Positions 1 through 9,102 are shown, counted from the first letter of the stretch. The stretch: DNA of 64,000 nt from Bacillota bacterium (GCA_023408815.1 JAEYJO010000080.1:62001-126000), one strand, 5' to 3'. Notes: generated by a model from the letters alone, not told the origin. Made by a program: numbers and translations.

Positions 1-1370
1 TTTGCACCGGATGCGGGGTAGATGTGTCTGTATATAAGAAAATCATGCATATATCCAATCGCTTTTACAACGACGGGTTGGAAAAAGCTGGTGTGAGAGA
101 CCTTACCGGAGCGATTACAAGCCTGCGCCAGAGCCTTAAGTTCAATAAGAACAATATCGAGGCGAGAAACCTTCTGGGTCTGGTCTACTTCGAAATGGGA
201 GAAGTGGTGGCGGCGCTCAGCGAATGGGTGATCAGCAAGAACCTGCGGCCTAAGAAAAATATTGCGGACGATTATATCGACATGATACAGAGTAATCAGG
301 CGAGGTTGGATTCCATCAATCAGACGATCAAAAAATATAATCAGGCGCTTTTGTACTGCAATCAAGGAAGCTCAGACCTTGCAATAATCCAATTGAAGAA
401 GGTGCTTTCCTTAAATCCGAAGTTCGTCAGAGCTCATCAGCTACTTGCGCTTTTATATATTAACGGGGAAGAGTGGGATAAGGCGAGAAAAGAACTGAAT
501 AAATGCATCCAAATCGATACGAACAATACAACTACCATGCGCTATTTAAAGGAAGTGGAGCATATGCTCGTTCCCGAAGAGGGTGCGAAGGCAGCTTCGA
601 AAAAGAAGAGTCAGTCGAAGGATGCGGTAACATATCAAAGTGGTAATGAAACCATTATCCAGCCCTTAAATGTGAAGGAATCCAAGGGAGTTTCCACTTT
701 CGTAAATATGGGGATAGGTATTGTAATAGGTATCGCGATAGCCTGCTTCCTCATACTGCCGGCGAGAATCCAAGCGGCTAAGTCTACGATTAATGACGAG
801 CTTAGGGTAGTCAGCGAGCAACTGGATGCGAAGACGGCGACCATCGATGAGATGGAGCAGCAGGTGAACAATCTGACGGAGGAAAAAGCTAAGCTTGAAG
901 AGGATTTAGAGGGCTATGTGGGGACGGACGGTGCTTTGCAGGCAACGGATAAGCTCCTGCTCGCTTCCGATGCGTACCTTAAGAATGCCGCGGACATCGT
1001 GACCGTTTCTGAATATCTGGATGAAATAGACCTGGAAAGCCTGGGGACCTCGGCATCCGAATCCTTTACTGCCTTGTACGATACATTGACCGGTCTGATA
1101 GGGCCGGAATTGGCTAAGACATATTTCGACGAAGGCTACAGCGATTACCGTCAGGAGAAGTATGCAAGCGCCATTCCCAAACTGGCGAAGGCTTACCAGT
1201 ATGACCAGACGAACGGAGATGCACTTTATTATCTTGCTAACTCCTACAGACGAAATGGAAATGTCGATAAAGCCAAAGAGGCCTATGCGAAGGTAATCGA
1301 GCTTTTCCCTGGTACGAAGAAGGCCAGCGAGTCAACGACATATCTGGCTGAGATAAATAACGGTAATTAA
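1..1370 (+). CDS. TPR-repeat membrane protein, 5' partial
   Basis: The reading frame is open from base 3 and begins with C-T-G-C-G, which looks like the second half of a zinc ribbon. The true start therefore lies before the window and the GTG at 24 is probably internal. Counting from that GTG, residues about 12-180 are tetratricopeptide-type helices, about 222-250 form one transmembrane segment, about 255-300 are a heptad-rich coiled coil, and about 375-445 hold two more TPR units. This implies a cytoplasmic and an outer TPR module joined through the membrane, probably a scaffold. The role is unknown. A strong terminator follows at 1400-1430, so it is transcribed separately from spoIIA. Confidence 0.75.
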   Translation, partial: CTGCGVDVSVYKKIMHISNRFYNDGLEKAGVRDLTGAITSLRQSLKFNKNNIEARNLLGLVYFEMGEVVAALSEWVISKNLRPKKNIADDYIDMIQSNQARLDSINQTIKKYNQALLYCNQGSSDLAIIQLKKVLSLNPKFVRAHQLLALLYINGEEWDKARKELNKCIQIDTNNTTTMRYLKEVEHMLVPEEGAKAASKKKSQSKDAVTYQSGNETIIQPLNVKESKGVSTFVNMGIGIVIGIAIACFLILPARIQAAKSTINDELRVVSEQLDAKTATIDEMEQQVNNLTEEKAKLEEDLEGYVGTDGALQATDKLLLASDAYLKNAADIVTVSEYLDEIDLESLGTSASESFTALYDTLTGLIGPELAKTYFDEGYSDYRQEKYASAIPKLAKAYQYDQTNGDALYYLANSYRRNGNVDKAKEAYAKVIELFPGTKKASESTTYLAEINNGN

Positions 1371-1399
1371 AATTATTGAATAAAGATAGAACCTACGAA

Positions 1400-1430
1400 A
1401 GAGAACATAAGCGATTATGTTCTCTTTTTT
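1400..1430 (+). terminator. Rho-independent terminator after the TPR gene
   Basis: An inverted repeat (AGAGAACATAA, loop GCGA, TTATGTTCTCT) is followed by a run of T. It separates the TPR gene from the spoIIA operon. Confidence 0.85.
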
Positions 1431-1566
1431 CTTTAGATAGGATCAGCGCTACTGATGCGACTATGGAAATAAAAAATGAATAAATTCGACAAAAATGGAC
1501 ATGCTATATTTTATGTATATACATAAAGGAAATATGTCATTTACAAAGAAAAGGAAGGAGAAGTGC

Positions 1567-1875
1567 ATGGAAGAGAATTTTAAAGTGATTGACAATTATC
1601 TCATGGTAAGAATGCCTGAGGAAATTGACCATCACAAATCATCATACATAAGTGAAAATGCGGACCGGTTCATAATGCAGAATAGAGTGAGCAATGTGGT
1701 TTTTGATTTTGAGGATACGAGGTTTATGGATAGTTCCGGTATTGGCATTATCATGGGACGTTATAAAAAGATTTCCTGCTTCGGCGGCAAAGTGTTTGCG
1801 GTTAATATGGATAATAGAATAAAGCATCTTTTAATAATATCAGGCTTACATAAAATAGTGGAAATTATGGACTAG
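1567..1875 (+). CDS. spoIIAA: Anti-sigma F factor antagonist SpoIIAA
   Basis: STAS-domain protein of 102 residues. When dephosphorylated it binds SpoIIAB and frees sigma F in the forespore. The phosphorylatable serine motif DSSGIG lies at about residues 55-60, as in Bacillus SpoIIAA, followed by IIMGRYK. I chose the ATG at 1567 because AAGGAAGGAG lies just upstream. An in-frame ATG at 1495 would add 24 residues unlike the family and has no ribosome binding site. It is the first gene of spoIIAA-spoIIAB-sigF, 10 bases before spoIIAB. I found no convincing sigma-H promoter by eye. Confidence 0.95.
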   Translation: MEENFKVIDNYLMVRMPEEIDHHKSSYISENADRFIMQNRVSNVVFDFEDTRFMDSSGIGIIMGRYKKISCFGGKVFAVNMDNRIKHLLIISGLHKIVEIMD

Positions 1876-1885
1876 GAGGAACGGA

Positions 1886-2332
1886 ATGAAAAATGAAATG
1901 ACGATGGAATTTGATGCGGTATCGGAAAACGAGGCTTTTGCGAGAATTTCTGTAGCGGCCTTTATATCCTTTTTAAATCCCACATTGGAAGAGATGTCGG
2001 ACGTAAAAACGGCAGTTTCAGAGGCGGTGACCAATGCGGTCATTCACGGCTATGACGGAATTGAGGGAGGAAAGGTTGTAATAAATTGTTCGATCGAAAA
2101 AGATGTATTACATATTGAGGTGATAGATAAGGGAAATGGAATAGAGAATATCGAAAGAGCGATGGAGCCTCTATTTACTACAAAGCCGGAGCTCAACCGT
2201 TCCGGAATGGGATTTCCTTTTATGGAGGCATTCATGGACGATCTGGAAGTGATATCCGAGCCAGGCAAAGGAACGGTTGTACAGATGAAAAAGAAAATCG
2301 GCTGTACCTCGTGGATAGAAGATGAGGAGTAG
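1886..2332 (+). CDS. spoIIAB: Anti-sigma F factor / serine kinase SpoIIAB
   Basis: GHKL-fold kinase of 148 residues. It holds sigma F inactive and phosphorylates SpoIIAA. The N-box is visible as SEAVTNAVIHGY (about residues 44-56), the G1 box as DKGNGIEN (about 82-89), and an SGMGFPFM lid segment lies near 109-116. The start has TAGGAGGAACGG upstream. sigF follows after three bases, so the two are translationally coupled. Confidence 0.95.
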   Translation: MKNEMTMEFDAVSENEAFARISVAAFISFLNPTLEEMSDVKTAVSEAVTNAVIHGYDGIEGGKVVINCSIEKDVLHIEVIDKGNGIENIERAMEPLFTTKPELNRSGMGFPFMEAFMDDLEVISEPGKGTVVQMKKKIGCTSWIEDEE

Positions 2333-2335
2333 TCT

Positions 2336-3052
2336 ATGGAGGAGGTTACAGTACTAATTGCCAGATCACAAGCCGGTGACAAAGAAGCGAGAGAAGTACT
2401 GATAGAAAAAAACCTGGGACTGGTTCATCATATCGTAAAGCGTTTTCTAGGGAGAGGCTACGATGCAGAGGATTTGTTCCAAATAGGAAGTATCGGCCTT
2501 ATGAAGGCTATCGATAAATTCGATTTATCTTTTGAGGTAAAATTCTCTACTTATGCGGTTCCCATGATAAGCGGAGAAATCAAACGCTTCCTGCGCGATG
2601 ACGGAATGGTCAAGGTAAGCAGGACCCTGAAAGAAAACGGGTGGAAGATCAAACAGACTGCCGAGAAAATATCATACGAGCAGGGGCGGGAAGCTACGCT
2701 GGAAGAAATCTCCAAGCTCACGGAGTTATCCATAGAAGATATCGTCATGGCTATGGAAGCAAATGTAGAAGTGGAATCCATATATAAATCCGTTTACCAG
2801 TCCGACGGAAATGAAATATTTCTGGTGGACAAACTGCCGGAGAAAAAGGATGCCAACGAAAGGCTTCTGAATCATATGCTGCTCGAGCAGCTCATGAGCG
2901 AGCTGGAAGAGGATGAAAGGCAGCTGATCACGCTTAGGTATTTCCAGGACAAGACGCAGGTGGAAGTAGCGAAGAAACTCGGCATCAGCCAGGTTCAGGT
3001 CAGCCGCATGGAAAAAAGAATATTGGTCCGTATGAGGGAAAGTCTTATATAG
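2336..3052 (+). CDS. sigF: RNA polymerase sporulation sigma factor F
   Basis: Sigma-70 family protein of 238 residues, the first forespore-specific sigma factor. Region 2 includes AEDLFQIGSIGLMKAIDKFD and the -10-recognition helix around FSTYAVPMISGEIKRFLRDD. Region 3 lies in the middle, and region 4 ends with TQVEVAKKLGISQVQVSRME, the -35-recognition helix-turn-helix. The position directly after spoIIAA-spoIIAB is the conserved spoIIA order, which separates it from the related sigma G. Confidence 0.95.
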   Translation: MEEVTVLIARSQAGDKEAREVLIEKNLGLVHHIVKRFLGRGYDAEDLFQIGSIGLMKAIDKFDLSFEVKFSTYAVPMISGEIKRFLRDDGMVKVSRTLKENGWKIKQTAEKISYEQGREATLEEISKLTELSIEDIVMAMEANVEVESIYKSVYQSDGNEIFLVDKLPEKKDANERLLNHMLLEQLMSELEEDERQLITLRYFQDKTQVEVAKKLGISQVQVSRMEKRILVRMRESLI

Positions 3053-3162
3053 CAATCAATGTGTAAAAGAGTAATAATAACTCAAATAACAGCATATATT
3101 GTGATTTTATGAGGTATCGGATATACTACTATTTAATAAAAAGAAAATGGAGGAAGGTACCA

Positions 3163-3333
3163 ATGGTTGCTTTTGATTATATAGTAGTAAATATTGAAGG
3201 GGATTATGCTAATTTAAAACGCACGGATGCAGAGGAAGATGAACTGAAGCTTGTAGCGAGGGCACTTCTGCCGGAGGCTATCGCGGAAGGCACAAAACTG
3301 CATTATGAATATATGGAATATACTATCATTTGA
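3163..3333 (+). CDS. Small DUF3006-like protein
   Basis: A 56-residue acidic protein. I chose the ATG at 3163 because GGAGGAAGG lies at the right distance; a longer in-frame start at 3109 has no ribosome binding site. The pattern of beta strands around a central acidic stretch and a VARALLPEAIAEGTKL segment resembles the DUF3006 small-barrel family, but the match is from memory. It sits between sigF and spoVAA, so it may be part of the forespore programme. No function is known. Confidence 0.6.
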   Translation: MVAFDYIVVNIEGDYANLKRTDAEEDELKLVARALLPEAIAEGTKLHYEYMEYTII

Positions 3334-3363
3334 TGGTACCATCGTAAAATAGTGAAGTCTCTT

Positions 3364-3393
3364 CGAATAATCTGCCATATATTTGCAATAATA
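3364..3393 (+). promoter_or_regulatory. Sigma-G/F-type promoter of spoVAA
   Basis: CGAATA (3364-3369), a 17-base spacer and AATAATA (3387-3393). The forespore consensus is about TGAATA-N17-CATNNTA. The same AATAATA element occurs at the same spacing before spoVAD. It lies 45 bases before the spoVAA start. Confidence 0.6.
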
Positions 3394-3437
3394 AGGGGGA
3401 ATAGCAATAAAGAAGCAAAAGAATAGCAGGTGAGAGA

Positions 3438-4067
3438 ATGTCGGGAGAGACTCTTTATTTAAAGGCGGAACTCTGTACAGAGGTTACCGTAGATGATGTT
3501 TTTCTAAAAGATGTGGCCAAAATATACTGTGCGGACCCTCATGTAGCGGCCAAGGTAAAGGCGATCAAGATACACCGTTTCGTGGAAAAGGAGCAGAAGC
3601 GTCAGGTGTTCAGCGTTTTGAAACTGATAGAAATGATACAGCAGGCCTGCCCGAATGTGAGCGTAGAGAATGTTGGAGAGAAGGATGTGTTGGTGAAGCG
3701 TGTAAATGTGAATAATCACAAGGGCTTCGTTGTTTTTTTGAAAGTTATCTTCGTGGCGAGCATTAGCTTTTTCGGTACAGCCTTTACCATAATGGCGTTT
3801 CATAACGATGTAGGTATTAATAAGGTGTTTGGGAAAGTATACGAGCTCGTCATGGGGCAGGCAGCGGCGAATTATACGATTTTAGAGCTGACCTATTCCA
3901 TAGGGCTCGCAGTTGGAATCATTGTGTTCTTTAACCATATCGGAGGCAGAAGAATAACGAAAGACCCTACCCCCATCGAGGTGGAAATGCGTATTTATGA
4001 AAAAGATGTGAACGATGCGCTAATTGAAACTGCGGATAGGGAGGGAAAGACCATTGATGTTTCTTAA
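3438..4067 (+). CDS. spoVAA: Stage V sporulation protein AA
   Basis: A 209-residue SpoVAA homologue. The N-terminal half (about 1-95) is soluble. Two hydrophobic segments follow, near residues 98-120 and 145-170, and the C-terminal tail is charged. SpoVA proteins form the inner-membrane channel for dipicolinic acid uptake into the forespore and release at germination. The start is preceded by GCAGGTGAGAG. Its 3' end overlaps spoVAB. In bacilli spoVAA lies beside the spoIIA operon, as here, but the rest of spoVA has been moved away. Confidence 0.88.
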   Translation: MSGETLYLKAELCTEVTVDDVFLKDVAKIYCADPHVAAKVKAIKIHRFVEKEQKRQVFSVLKLIEMIQQACPNVSVENVGEKDVLVKRVNVNNHKGFVVFLKVIFVASISFFGTAFTIMAFHNDVGINKVFGKVYELVMGQAAANYTILELTYSIGLAVGIIVFFNHIGGRRITKDPTPIEVEMRIYEKDVNDALIETADREGKTIDVS

Positions 4068-4557
4068 GCAGCTTTTACTGGGAATCATGGGGCTTAGCTT
4101 CGGCATGTTTGCAGCAGGCGGAGTATTTACCGTATTGATATCCGTCGGTCTGATTCCGCGTTTCGCAGGAAAAATGCACGTCAGCAGAAAAATCTTTCTG
4201 TTCGAAGAGGCGGTCGTCTTTGGTACTCTGACAGGAAATTTTTTCAGCATATTCGACAGATATGGCAGAATCGGAGATTTTATAATTAAAAACAATATAT
4301 TCGGAAAAGAGAGCACGGAATCTGTCTGGCATATGATAGGTACGGCAATCCTCATTATCTTCGGGCTGTTTGCCGGGATTTTCGTCGGCTGTCTGGCTCT
4401 TGCAATTGCGGAAATGCTGGATTCTATCCCGATTTTTGCCAGAAGAATCGGCTTTCGTCATGGCCTCGGAGTAGTGGTGCTGGCCATGGCTCTCGGAAAA
4501 GTTGCAGGCAGCCTCGTCTATTTCATAAAGGCTGTGTTTTTGTATGGGGGAATGTGA
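4057..4557 (+). CDS. spoVAB: Stage V sporulation protein AB
   Basis: A 166-residue polytopic membrane protein of the SpoVAB family. The N-terminal segment (about 2-30) is a glycine-rich helix, further helices lie near 52-65 and 95-125, and a C-terminal pair follows. I chose the ATG at 4057 (MFLKQLL); a TTG three bases upstream is possible, and GGGAGGG at about 4038-4044 serves either. It overlaps the end of spoVAA, so the two are translationally coupled. The next plus-strand spoVA gene, spoVAC, is about 31 kb away. Confidence 0.88.
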   Translation: MFLKQLLLGIMGLSFGMFAAGGVFTVLISVGLIPRFAGKMHVSRKIFLFEEAVVFGTLTGNFFSIFDRYGRIGDFIIKNNIFGKESTESVWHMIGTAILIIFGLFAGIFVGCLALAIAEMLDSIPIFARRIGFRHGLGVVVLAMALGKVAGSLVYFIKAVFLYGGM

Positions 4558-4609
4558 ATAATAAACTGCAAGCGGGACTAAGAATGATAGTAATTTAATA
4601 TTAAAAGAT

Positions 4610-5260
4610 TTAATCCGGCATTGCTTTTGGCAGATTCCACTGATAATGACGTGCCAGAATCCGGATGAGGGTAACCAGCATTGTACTGAGAACAAGGGCG
4701 CTGTTTTGGCCTATGAAAGGAGACAAGAAAAAATAAACTAATGCGCCGGTAAGGGATGCACAGGCATAGATATGCTTTTTGAGCACGAAAGGGATTTCAC
4801 CTACCATCATATCCCGTATCATACCGCCGCCGACGCCGGTCAAGACCCCAAGAAAAACATGGAGCAAAATGCCCTGATCAGGAGAGTCTGCCAGAGAAGC
4901 ATTGACTCCAACAATAGTAAATACGCCGAGACCAATGGCATCAAATAAGTTCAAAATGCTTTCAAATACTTGAGAATTCAATAGTGAAATTGTCCTAATA
5001 CCAAATCGCACAATCATAAAAATAATAGTTACCGAAATCAGAGCAACCACAAGATAAATAGGCTTTACAAATGCAACAGGAGGTGTATTTCCCAGAAGTA
5101 AATCTCTGATGATGCCACCGCCGACAGCGGTAATCACACCCAAAACAATGATTCCTAATAAGTCCAACTGCTTTTTAACCGCTACCATTGCACCGGAACA
5201 GGCAAATGCGATGGTTCCGATTAATTCCATAATAAATACGACAGTAATTTGATGGGACAT
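4610..5260 (-). CDS. TRIC-family cation channel (YicG/UPF0126)
   Basis: A 216-residue membrane protein with two repeats of about three helices. Each repeat carries the family signature: GGGIIRDLLLG near residue 47 and GGGMIRDMMVG near residue 132. This fits the prokaryotic trimeric intracellular cation channel fold. The start follows AAGGAGGAATAC on the minus strand. It is convergent with spoVAB and separated by about 50 bases. The physiological ion in bacteria is unsettled. Confidence 0.85.
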   Translation of the reverse strand: MSHQITVVFIMELIGTIAFACSGAMVAVKKQLDLLGIIVLGVITAVGGGIIRDLLLGNTPPVAFVKPIYLVVALISVTIIFMIVRFGIRTISLLNSQVFESILNLFDAIGLGVFTIVGVNASLADSPDQGILLHVFLGVLTGVGGGMIRDMMVGEIPFVLKKHIYACASLTGALVYFFLSPFIGQNSALVLSTMLVTLIRILARHYQWNLPKAMPD

Positions 5261-5580
5261 TTGTATTCCTCCTTTTGTTAAATATTATTATATGCAGGGA
5301 GTAAGAACTGTCAATGTGCATATAAGACAAGGAATCAGGTAATATTTAAGATAAAATGGAGAATTTTTAAAAAATATAAAAGATTTGAAATATATATTTA
5401 CAAATGCTCAGGTATAATATATATTTATAGGAAATATTAATATAAGATTTTCGAACGGAAAACAAAGGTGTATTCATTGTTTTCCGTTTTGCTGTTTATG
5501 CCGGCGTTTGATAAAGGCAATTGACAGCGGTAAACAAAAAAGGGGATTTTTGAAGCGGTCGAGCAGTGAAAGGGAATACA
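5261..5580 (+). promoter_or_regulatory. Leader region of the eutABC operon
   Basis: This non-coding stretch is very AT-rich. A good -10 (TATAAT, 5413-5418) is present but I see no matching -35. Downstream are a perfect 12-bp terminator-like hairpin (5454-5490) and a second imperfect stem joining TGTTTA-TG-CCG (about 5493-5503) to CGGTAAACA (5528-5536). The order promoter, terminator hairpin, start codon suggests antitermination or attenuation. Confidence 0.5.
5454..5490 (+). terminator. Attenuator-like terminator ahead of eutA
   Basis: AACGGAAAACAA (5454-5465) and TTGTTTTCCGTT (5477-5488) form a perfect 12-bp stem with an 11-base loop, ending in TTTT. It lies about 40 bases after the -10 and 90 bases before eutA, so it would stop transcription before the operon unless bypassed. 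Confidence 0.7.
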
Positions 5581-7002
5581 ATGAAAGAAGTATTTAGTAT
5601 AGGCGTGGATCTGGGAACCGGAACAATGGAAATGGTGGTCAGCAAAATTACTTTTGCTGAGGTTACCGGAACTAATTGCATTCAGGAAACCTATGTAAGC
5701 AAAAAAGAGATAATATATGAGAGCCCTGTGGTGTTTACACCTATGCGCAGAGACAACAGAATGAATCAGGAAGCAGTGGCGCGGTTTTTATTGCATTTCC
5801 TGGATGAATCCGGAATTGCGCTTGCACAACTGGAAAGCGGTGCCGTAATCATTACCGGAGAAAGTGCCAGAAAGGAAAATGCCGCAAGTGTAAATGCTTA
5901 TTTGAGCAATCTGCTCGGTGATTTCGTTGTTGCGGCGGCCGGACCGGAATTAGAGGCGCTTCTTGCGGCAAAGGGAGCCGGAGCGGTGCAGCTATCGGAG
6001 ACCAAAGGAATCCGTCTTGTAAATATTGATATCGGAGGAGGAACTTCGAATCTGGCAGAGTTTGATCACGGGGAAGAATGTCAGTGCTTTGCGCTGGATA
6101 TTGGCGGACGCCTGATTCGTTTTGATGAGAAGGGCAAAATTATCTACCTGTCTGAGAGATTAAAACCTGTTATGGAGTCTTTGGAGCTGCGTTTGGAATG
6201 CGGAATGAATCGGGATACGGAGTGGCGCCATATCATGCAGGTTACGGACCAGCTGGCGCAAAGTCTCTATGAGGTTTGTGGATTTGCGAAGGTATCGGAG
6301 TGCACCGGAAAACTCTATATAACAGCTCCCGGACAGTGCAAGGGATTGGACGGCTTTTCAATTTCCGGCGGCGTCGGCACAAATATAGCCCAAATGCCGG
6401 ATCAGATATGGAAATATGGAGATATCGGAGTGTGTTTGGCTCAAAGCATCAAAAAGAAATTTTCGGATATCTGGTCAAAAAATATCGCTGTTGAAAATCC
6501 AATCAGAGCAACAGTAATCGGAGCGGGAAATCATTCCATGAGTGTCAGCGGAAATACGGTTTGGATGCATACTGATCAGCTGCCTGTAAAAAATGTTCCC
6601 CTGATAAAGCTGGATTTTAGAAGAAGAAATAGAAGTCCGGAAAAATGGGAACAGGATATTTGCAATGATTTTATTTTGGGAGTTTGGCGAAATGAAATTG
6701 AGGATGGAGAAGTTACCGGAATCGGTATTACGGATATGGATACGCCGCAGTATGGATATTTAAAGGAAATGGCTGCTCTGATTGCAAATTTAGGAAAAGA
6801 CAGAGCCGGTTGGATGCTGGTCGTTATGGAGCCCAATTATGCAAAGGCTTTGGGGCAGTTGATATCTCTATACCGGGAAGGCGAGCGGAAGCTGCTGTGT
6901 CTGGATCAGATTGATATAGCCCGCTGCGATTACATCGATATAGGAAAGCCGATTGGGAATGCCGTTCCGGTGGTAATAAAAACTTTGATATACGGCACCT
7001 GA
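5581..7002 (+). CDS. eutA: Ethanolamine ammonia-lyase reactivating factor EutA
   Basis: An ASKHA-fold ATPase that removes damaged cobalamin from ethanolamine ammonia-lyase. The phosphate-binding motif GVDLGTGTMEMVV lies at the N-terminus, and a second nucleotide loop, DIGGGTSNLAEFD, lies near residues 145-158. The length of 473 residues is normal. I chose the ATG at 5581, preceded by AAAGGGA, over an upstream GTG at 5566. eutB follows 20 bases after its stop, so the reactivase and its client enzyme are co-transcribed. Confidence 0.9.
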   Translation: MKEVFSIGVDLGTGTMEMVVSKITFAEVTGTNCIQETYVSKKEIIYESPVVFTPMRRDNRMNQEAVARFLLHFLDESGIALAQLESGAVIITGESARKENAASVNAYLSNLLGDFVVAAAGPELEALLAAKGAGAVQLSETKGIRLVNIDIGGGTSNLAEFDHGEECQCFALDIGGRLIRFDEKGKIIYLSERLKPVMESLELRLECGMNRDTEWRHIMQVTDQLAQSLYEVCGFAKVSECTGKLYITAPGQCKGLDGFSISGGVGTNIAQMPDQIWKYGDIGVCLAQSIKKKFSDIWSKNIAVENPIRATVIGAGNHSMSVSGNTVWMHTDQLPVKNVPLIKLDFRRRNRSPEKWEQDICNDFILGVWRNEIEDGEVTGIGITDMDTPQYGYLKEMAALIANLGKDRAGWMLVVMEPNYAKALGQLISLYREGERKLLCLDQIDIARCDYIDIGKPIGNAVPVVIKTLIYGT

Positions 7003-7022
7003 CGAAAATGGAGGATATATAT

Positions 7023-8381
7023 ATGAAGCTTACAGCAACCTTAGGAAATATGACCTATAAATTTACCGGCGTCAAGGAAGTGCTTGCTAAGGCAAATGAA
7101 GAAAAAAGCGGAGATAAGCTTGCGGGGATTGCAGCGGCAGACGCCAAGGAGAGAGTTGCTGCAAAAGAAGTACTGGCAAATCTGACCTTGAAAGAGCTGA
7201 GAGAAAATCCGGTGGTTCCTTATGAGCAGGATGAGGTTACCAGAATGATAGAAGATCAGCTTGCGTTGGAAAGCTATGCAAAGGTTTGCTCCATGACAGT
7301 AGGAGACTTTAGAAATTTTCTTTTGAGAAGTAATCAAGAGCAGATCGAGGAAATCAGAGACGGTCTTACTGCGGAAATGGTGGCGGCAGTCACCAAGCTG
7401 ATGGGAAATTTGGATTTGATTCAGACAGCCCAAAAGCTGGAAGTGCCTGCTACCTGTAATACGACAATCGGACGGAAGGGGACGCATGCGGTCAGACTGC
7501 AGCCCAATCATCCGACGGATCAGGTGGAGGGTGTTATGGCTTCTGTCTATGAAGGTATTTCTTATGGGTGCGGAGATGCTCTGATAGGATTGAATCCCGC
7601 AACGGATACCGCCGAGCAGACAAAGCGGATTCTGGAGGCCTTTTATGAGTTCAGGACAGAATGGAAAATTCCCACTCAAAATTGTGTGCTCTCCCATATT
7701 ACGACACAGATGGAAGCTTTAAAAAAAGGTGCGAAGCTGGATCTTATGTTTCAAAGCATTGCGGGAAGCGAACTTTCCAATACGGGCTTTGGCATCAGCA
7801 AGTCTGTGCTGGACGAAGGTTATGCCATGATGAAGGAGCTGAAGATTTCGACCGGACCGGATTTTATGTATTTCGAGACCGGTCAGGGCTCAGAATTGTC
7901 TTCCGAAGGACATCATGGAGCAGACCAGCTGACGATGGAAGCAAGATGCTATGGACTTGCTAAAAGATATCATCCATATTGTGTTAACACGGTAGTGGGA
8001 TTTATTGGTCCTGAGTACCTGTACGATGGAAAGCAAGTAATAAGGGCAGGTCTGGAGGACCATTTTATGGGAAAGCTGACCGGGCTTTCTATGGGCTGCG
8101 ATGTCTGCTATACCAATCATATGATAGCAGACCAAAATGATCTGGAAAATTTAGCGGCATTGTTAGCGGTGGCCGGCGCAAATTACTTTATGGGGGTTCC
8201 GGCAGGAGACGATGTTATGCTTATGTATCAGTCAAGCAGCTTTCATGATAATGCTGCCATTCGAGAAATACTCAATAAAAGACCGATTCGGGAATTTGAA
8301 AGACGAATGGAAGAATTAGGAATTATGAGAGGCGGAAAGCTGACAGAGCTGGCCGGCAATCCAGCCATCTTTTTAAAGTAA
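7023..8381 (+). CDS. eutB: Ethanolamine ammonia-lyase large subunit
   Basis: Adenosylcobalamin-dependent subunit that converts ethanolamine to acetaldehyde and ammonia with EutC. The 452-residue length is full for the family and the TIM-barrel core is intact, for example QPNHPTDQVEGVMASVYEGI and CDVCYTNHMIADQNDLE. I chose the ATG at 7023 because GGAGG lies eight bases upstream; an ATG at 7008 is in frame. No acetaldehyde dehydrogenase, phosphotransacylase, EutH importer or Eut shell gene lies beside it. Confidence 0.95.
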   Translation: MKLTATLGNMTYKFTGVKEVLAKANEEKSGDKLAGIAAADAKERVAAKEVLANLTLKELRENPVVPYEQDEVTRMIEDQLALESYAKVCSMTVGDFRNFLLRSNQEQIEEIRDGLTAEMVAAVTKLMGNLDLIQTAQKLEVPATCNTTIGRKGTHAVRLQPNHPTDQVEGVMASVYEGISYGCGDALIGLNPATDTAEQTKRILEAFYEFRTEWKIPTQNCVLSHITTQMEALKKGAKLDLMFQSIAGSELSNTGFGISKSVLDEGYAMMKELKISTGPDFMYFETGQGSELSSEGHHGADQLTMEARCYGLAKRYHPYCVNTVVGFIGPEYLYDGKQVIRAGLEDHFMGKLTGLSMGCDVCYTNHMIADQNDLENLAALLAVAGANYFMGVPAGDDVMLMYQSSSFHDNAAIREILNKRPIREFERRMEELGIMRGGKLTELAGNPAIFLK

Positions 8382-8400
8382 CAAAGAGGAGGAGTGAATT

Positions 8401-9102
8401 TTGGAATCGAGAGAGCAATTGACAGAAAAGCTAAGGCGATTGACACCGGCACGGGTTGGAATAGGCAGAAGCGGTACCAGATTATGTACAGATACATATC
8501 TTAAGTTTCAAACGGACTATGCGGTTGCAAAAGATGCGGTATGGAATGAGGCGGATGAAAGCATTGTCGATGCCATGGATTTTTTTAAGGTGCAGACCTG
8601 CTGCAAAAATAAAGAAGAATATATTATCAGACCGGACTTGGGAAGAATTTTTTCGGAAGAAACGAATGAAAAAATCATGCAGCAGTGTAAATGCAATATG
8701 GATATCCAGATTATTGCGGGGGATGGATTAAGTGCGCCGGCACTCCGGAATGTGAGAGATATTTATCCGATGCTTCTGGATGGCTTCCAAATGGCGGGAC
8801 TGACGGTAGGAACCCCGATTTATGTTAAGTATGCCAGAGTTGCGACAATGGATAAAATCAGCGAACTGCTGAACGCACGTGCAACGGTAATATTAATAGG
8901 GGAGAGGCCGGGGCTGGCCAGCGACGACAGCATGAGCGCCTATATGGCTTACCGCTCCAGCAGTAAAAAACCTGAATCACAAAGAACCGTCATTTCCAAT
9001 ATCCATCCGTCGGGACTTCCGCCTTTGGAGGCGGGGGCACAGATTGTGGATACTATGAAGCTTCTGATTGAAAAAAGAGCGAGCGGCATCTTTTTGAAAT
9101 AA
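8401..9102 (+). CDS. eutC: Ethanolamine ammonia-lyase small subunit, short form
   Basis: Cobalamin-binding partner of EutB. It uses a TTG start after GAGGAGGAGTGAATT. Conserved stretches include RPDLGRIFSEE, VGTPIYVKYARV, GERPGLASDDSMSAYMAY and SNIHPSGLPPLEAGA. At 233 residues it is about 60 shorter than enterobacterial EutC. It begins directly at the core (LTEKLRRLTPARVGIGR) and lacks the N-terminal extension that targets EutC into the Eut microcompartment. I infer a cytosolic enzyme. Confidence 0.93.
   Translation: MESREQLTEKLRRLTPARVGIGRSGTRLCTDTYLKFQTDYAVAKDAVWNEADESIVDAMDFFKVQTCCKNKEEYIIRPDLGRIFSEETNEKIMQQCKCNMDIQIIAGDGLSAPALRNVRDIYPMLLDGFQMAGLTVGTPIYVKYARVATMDKISELLNARATVILIGERPGLASDDSMSAYMAYRSSSKKPESQRTVISNIHPSGLPPLEAGAQIVDTMKLLIEKRASGIFLK

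Noticed and set aside
635..871. Minus-strand open frame inside the TPR gene
   Set aside because: It is a shadow of the transmembrane and coiled-coil region of the plus-strand gene, with no ribosome binding site and no recognisable protein.
1441..1566. Sigma-H promoter for spoIIAA
   Set aside because: A sigma-H promoter is expected, but no -35/-10 pair with correct spacing could be identified by eye.
5413..5580. EutV/ANTAR dual-hairpin recognition element before eutA
   Set aside because: The hairpins present do not show the paired six-base loops with conserved A and G clearly enough to claim it.
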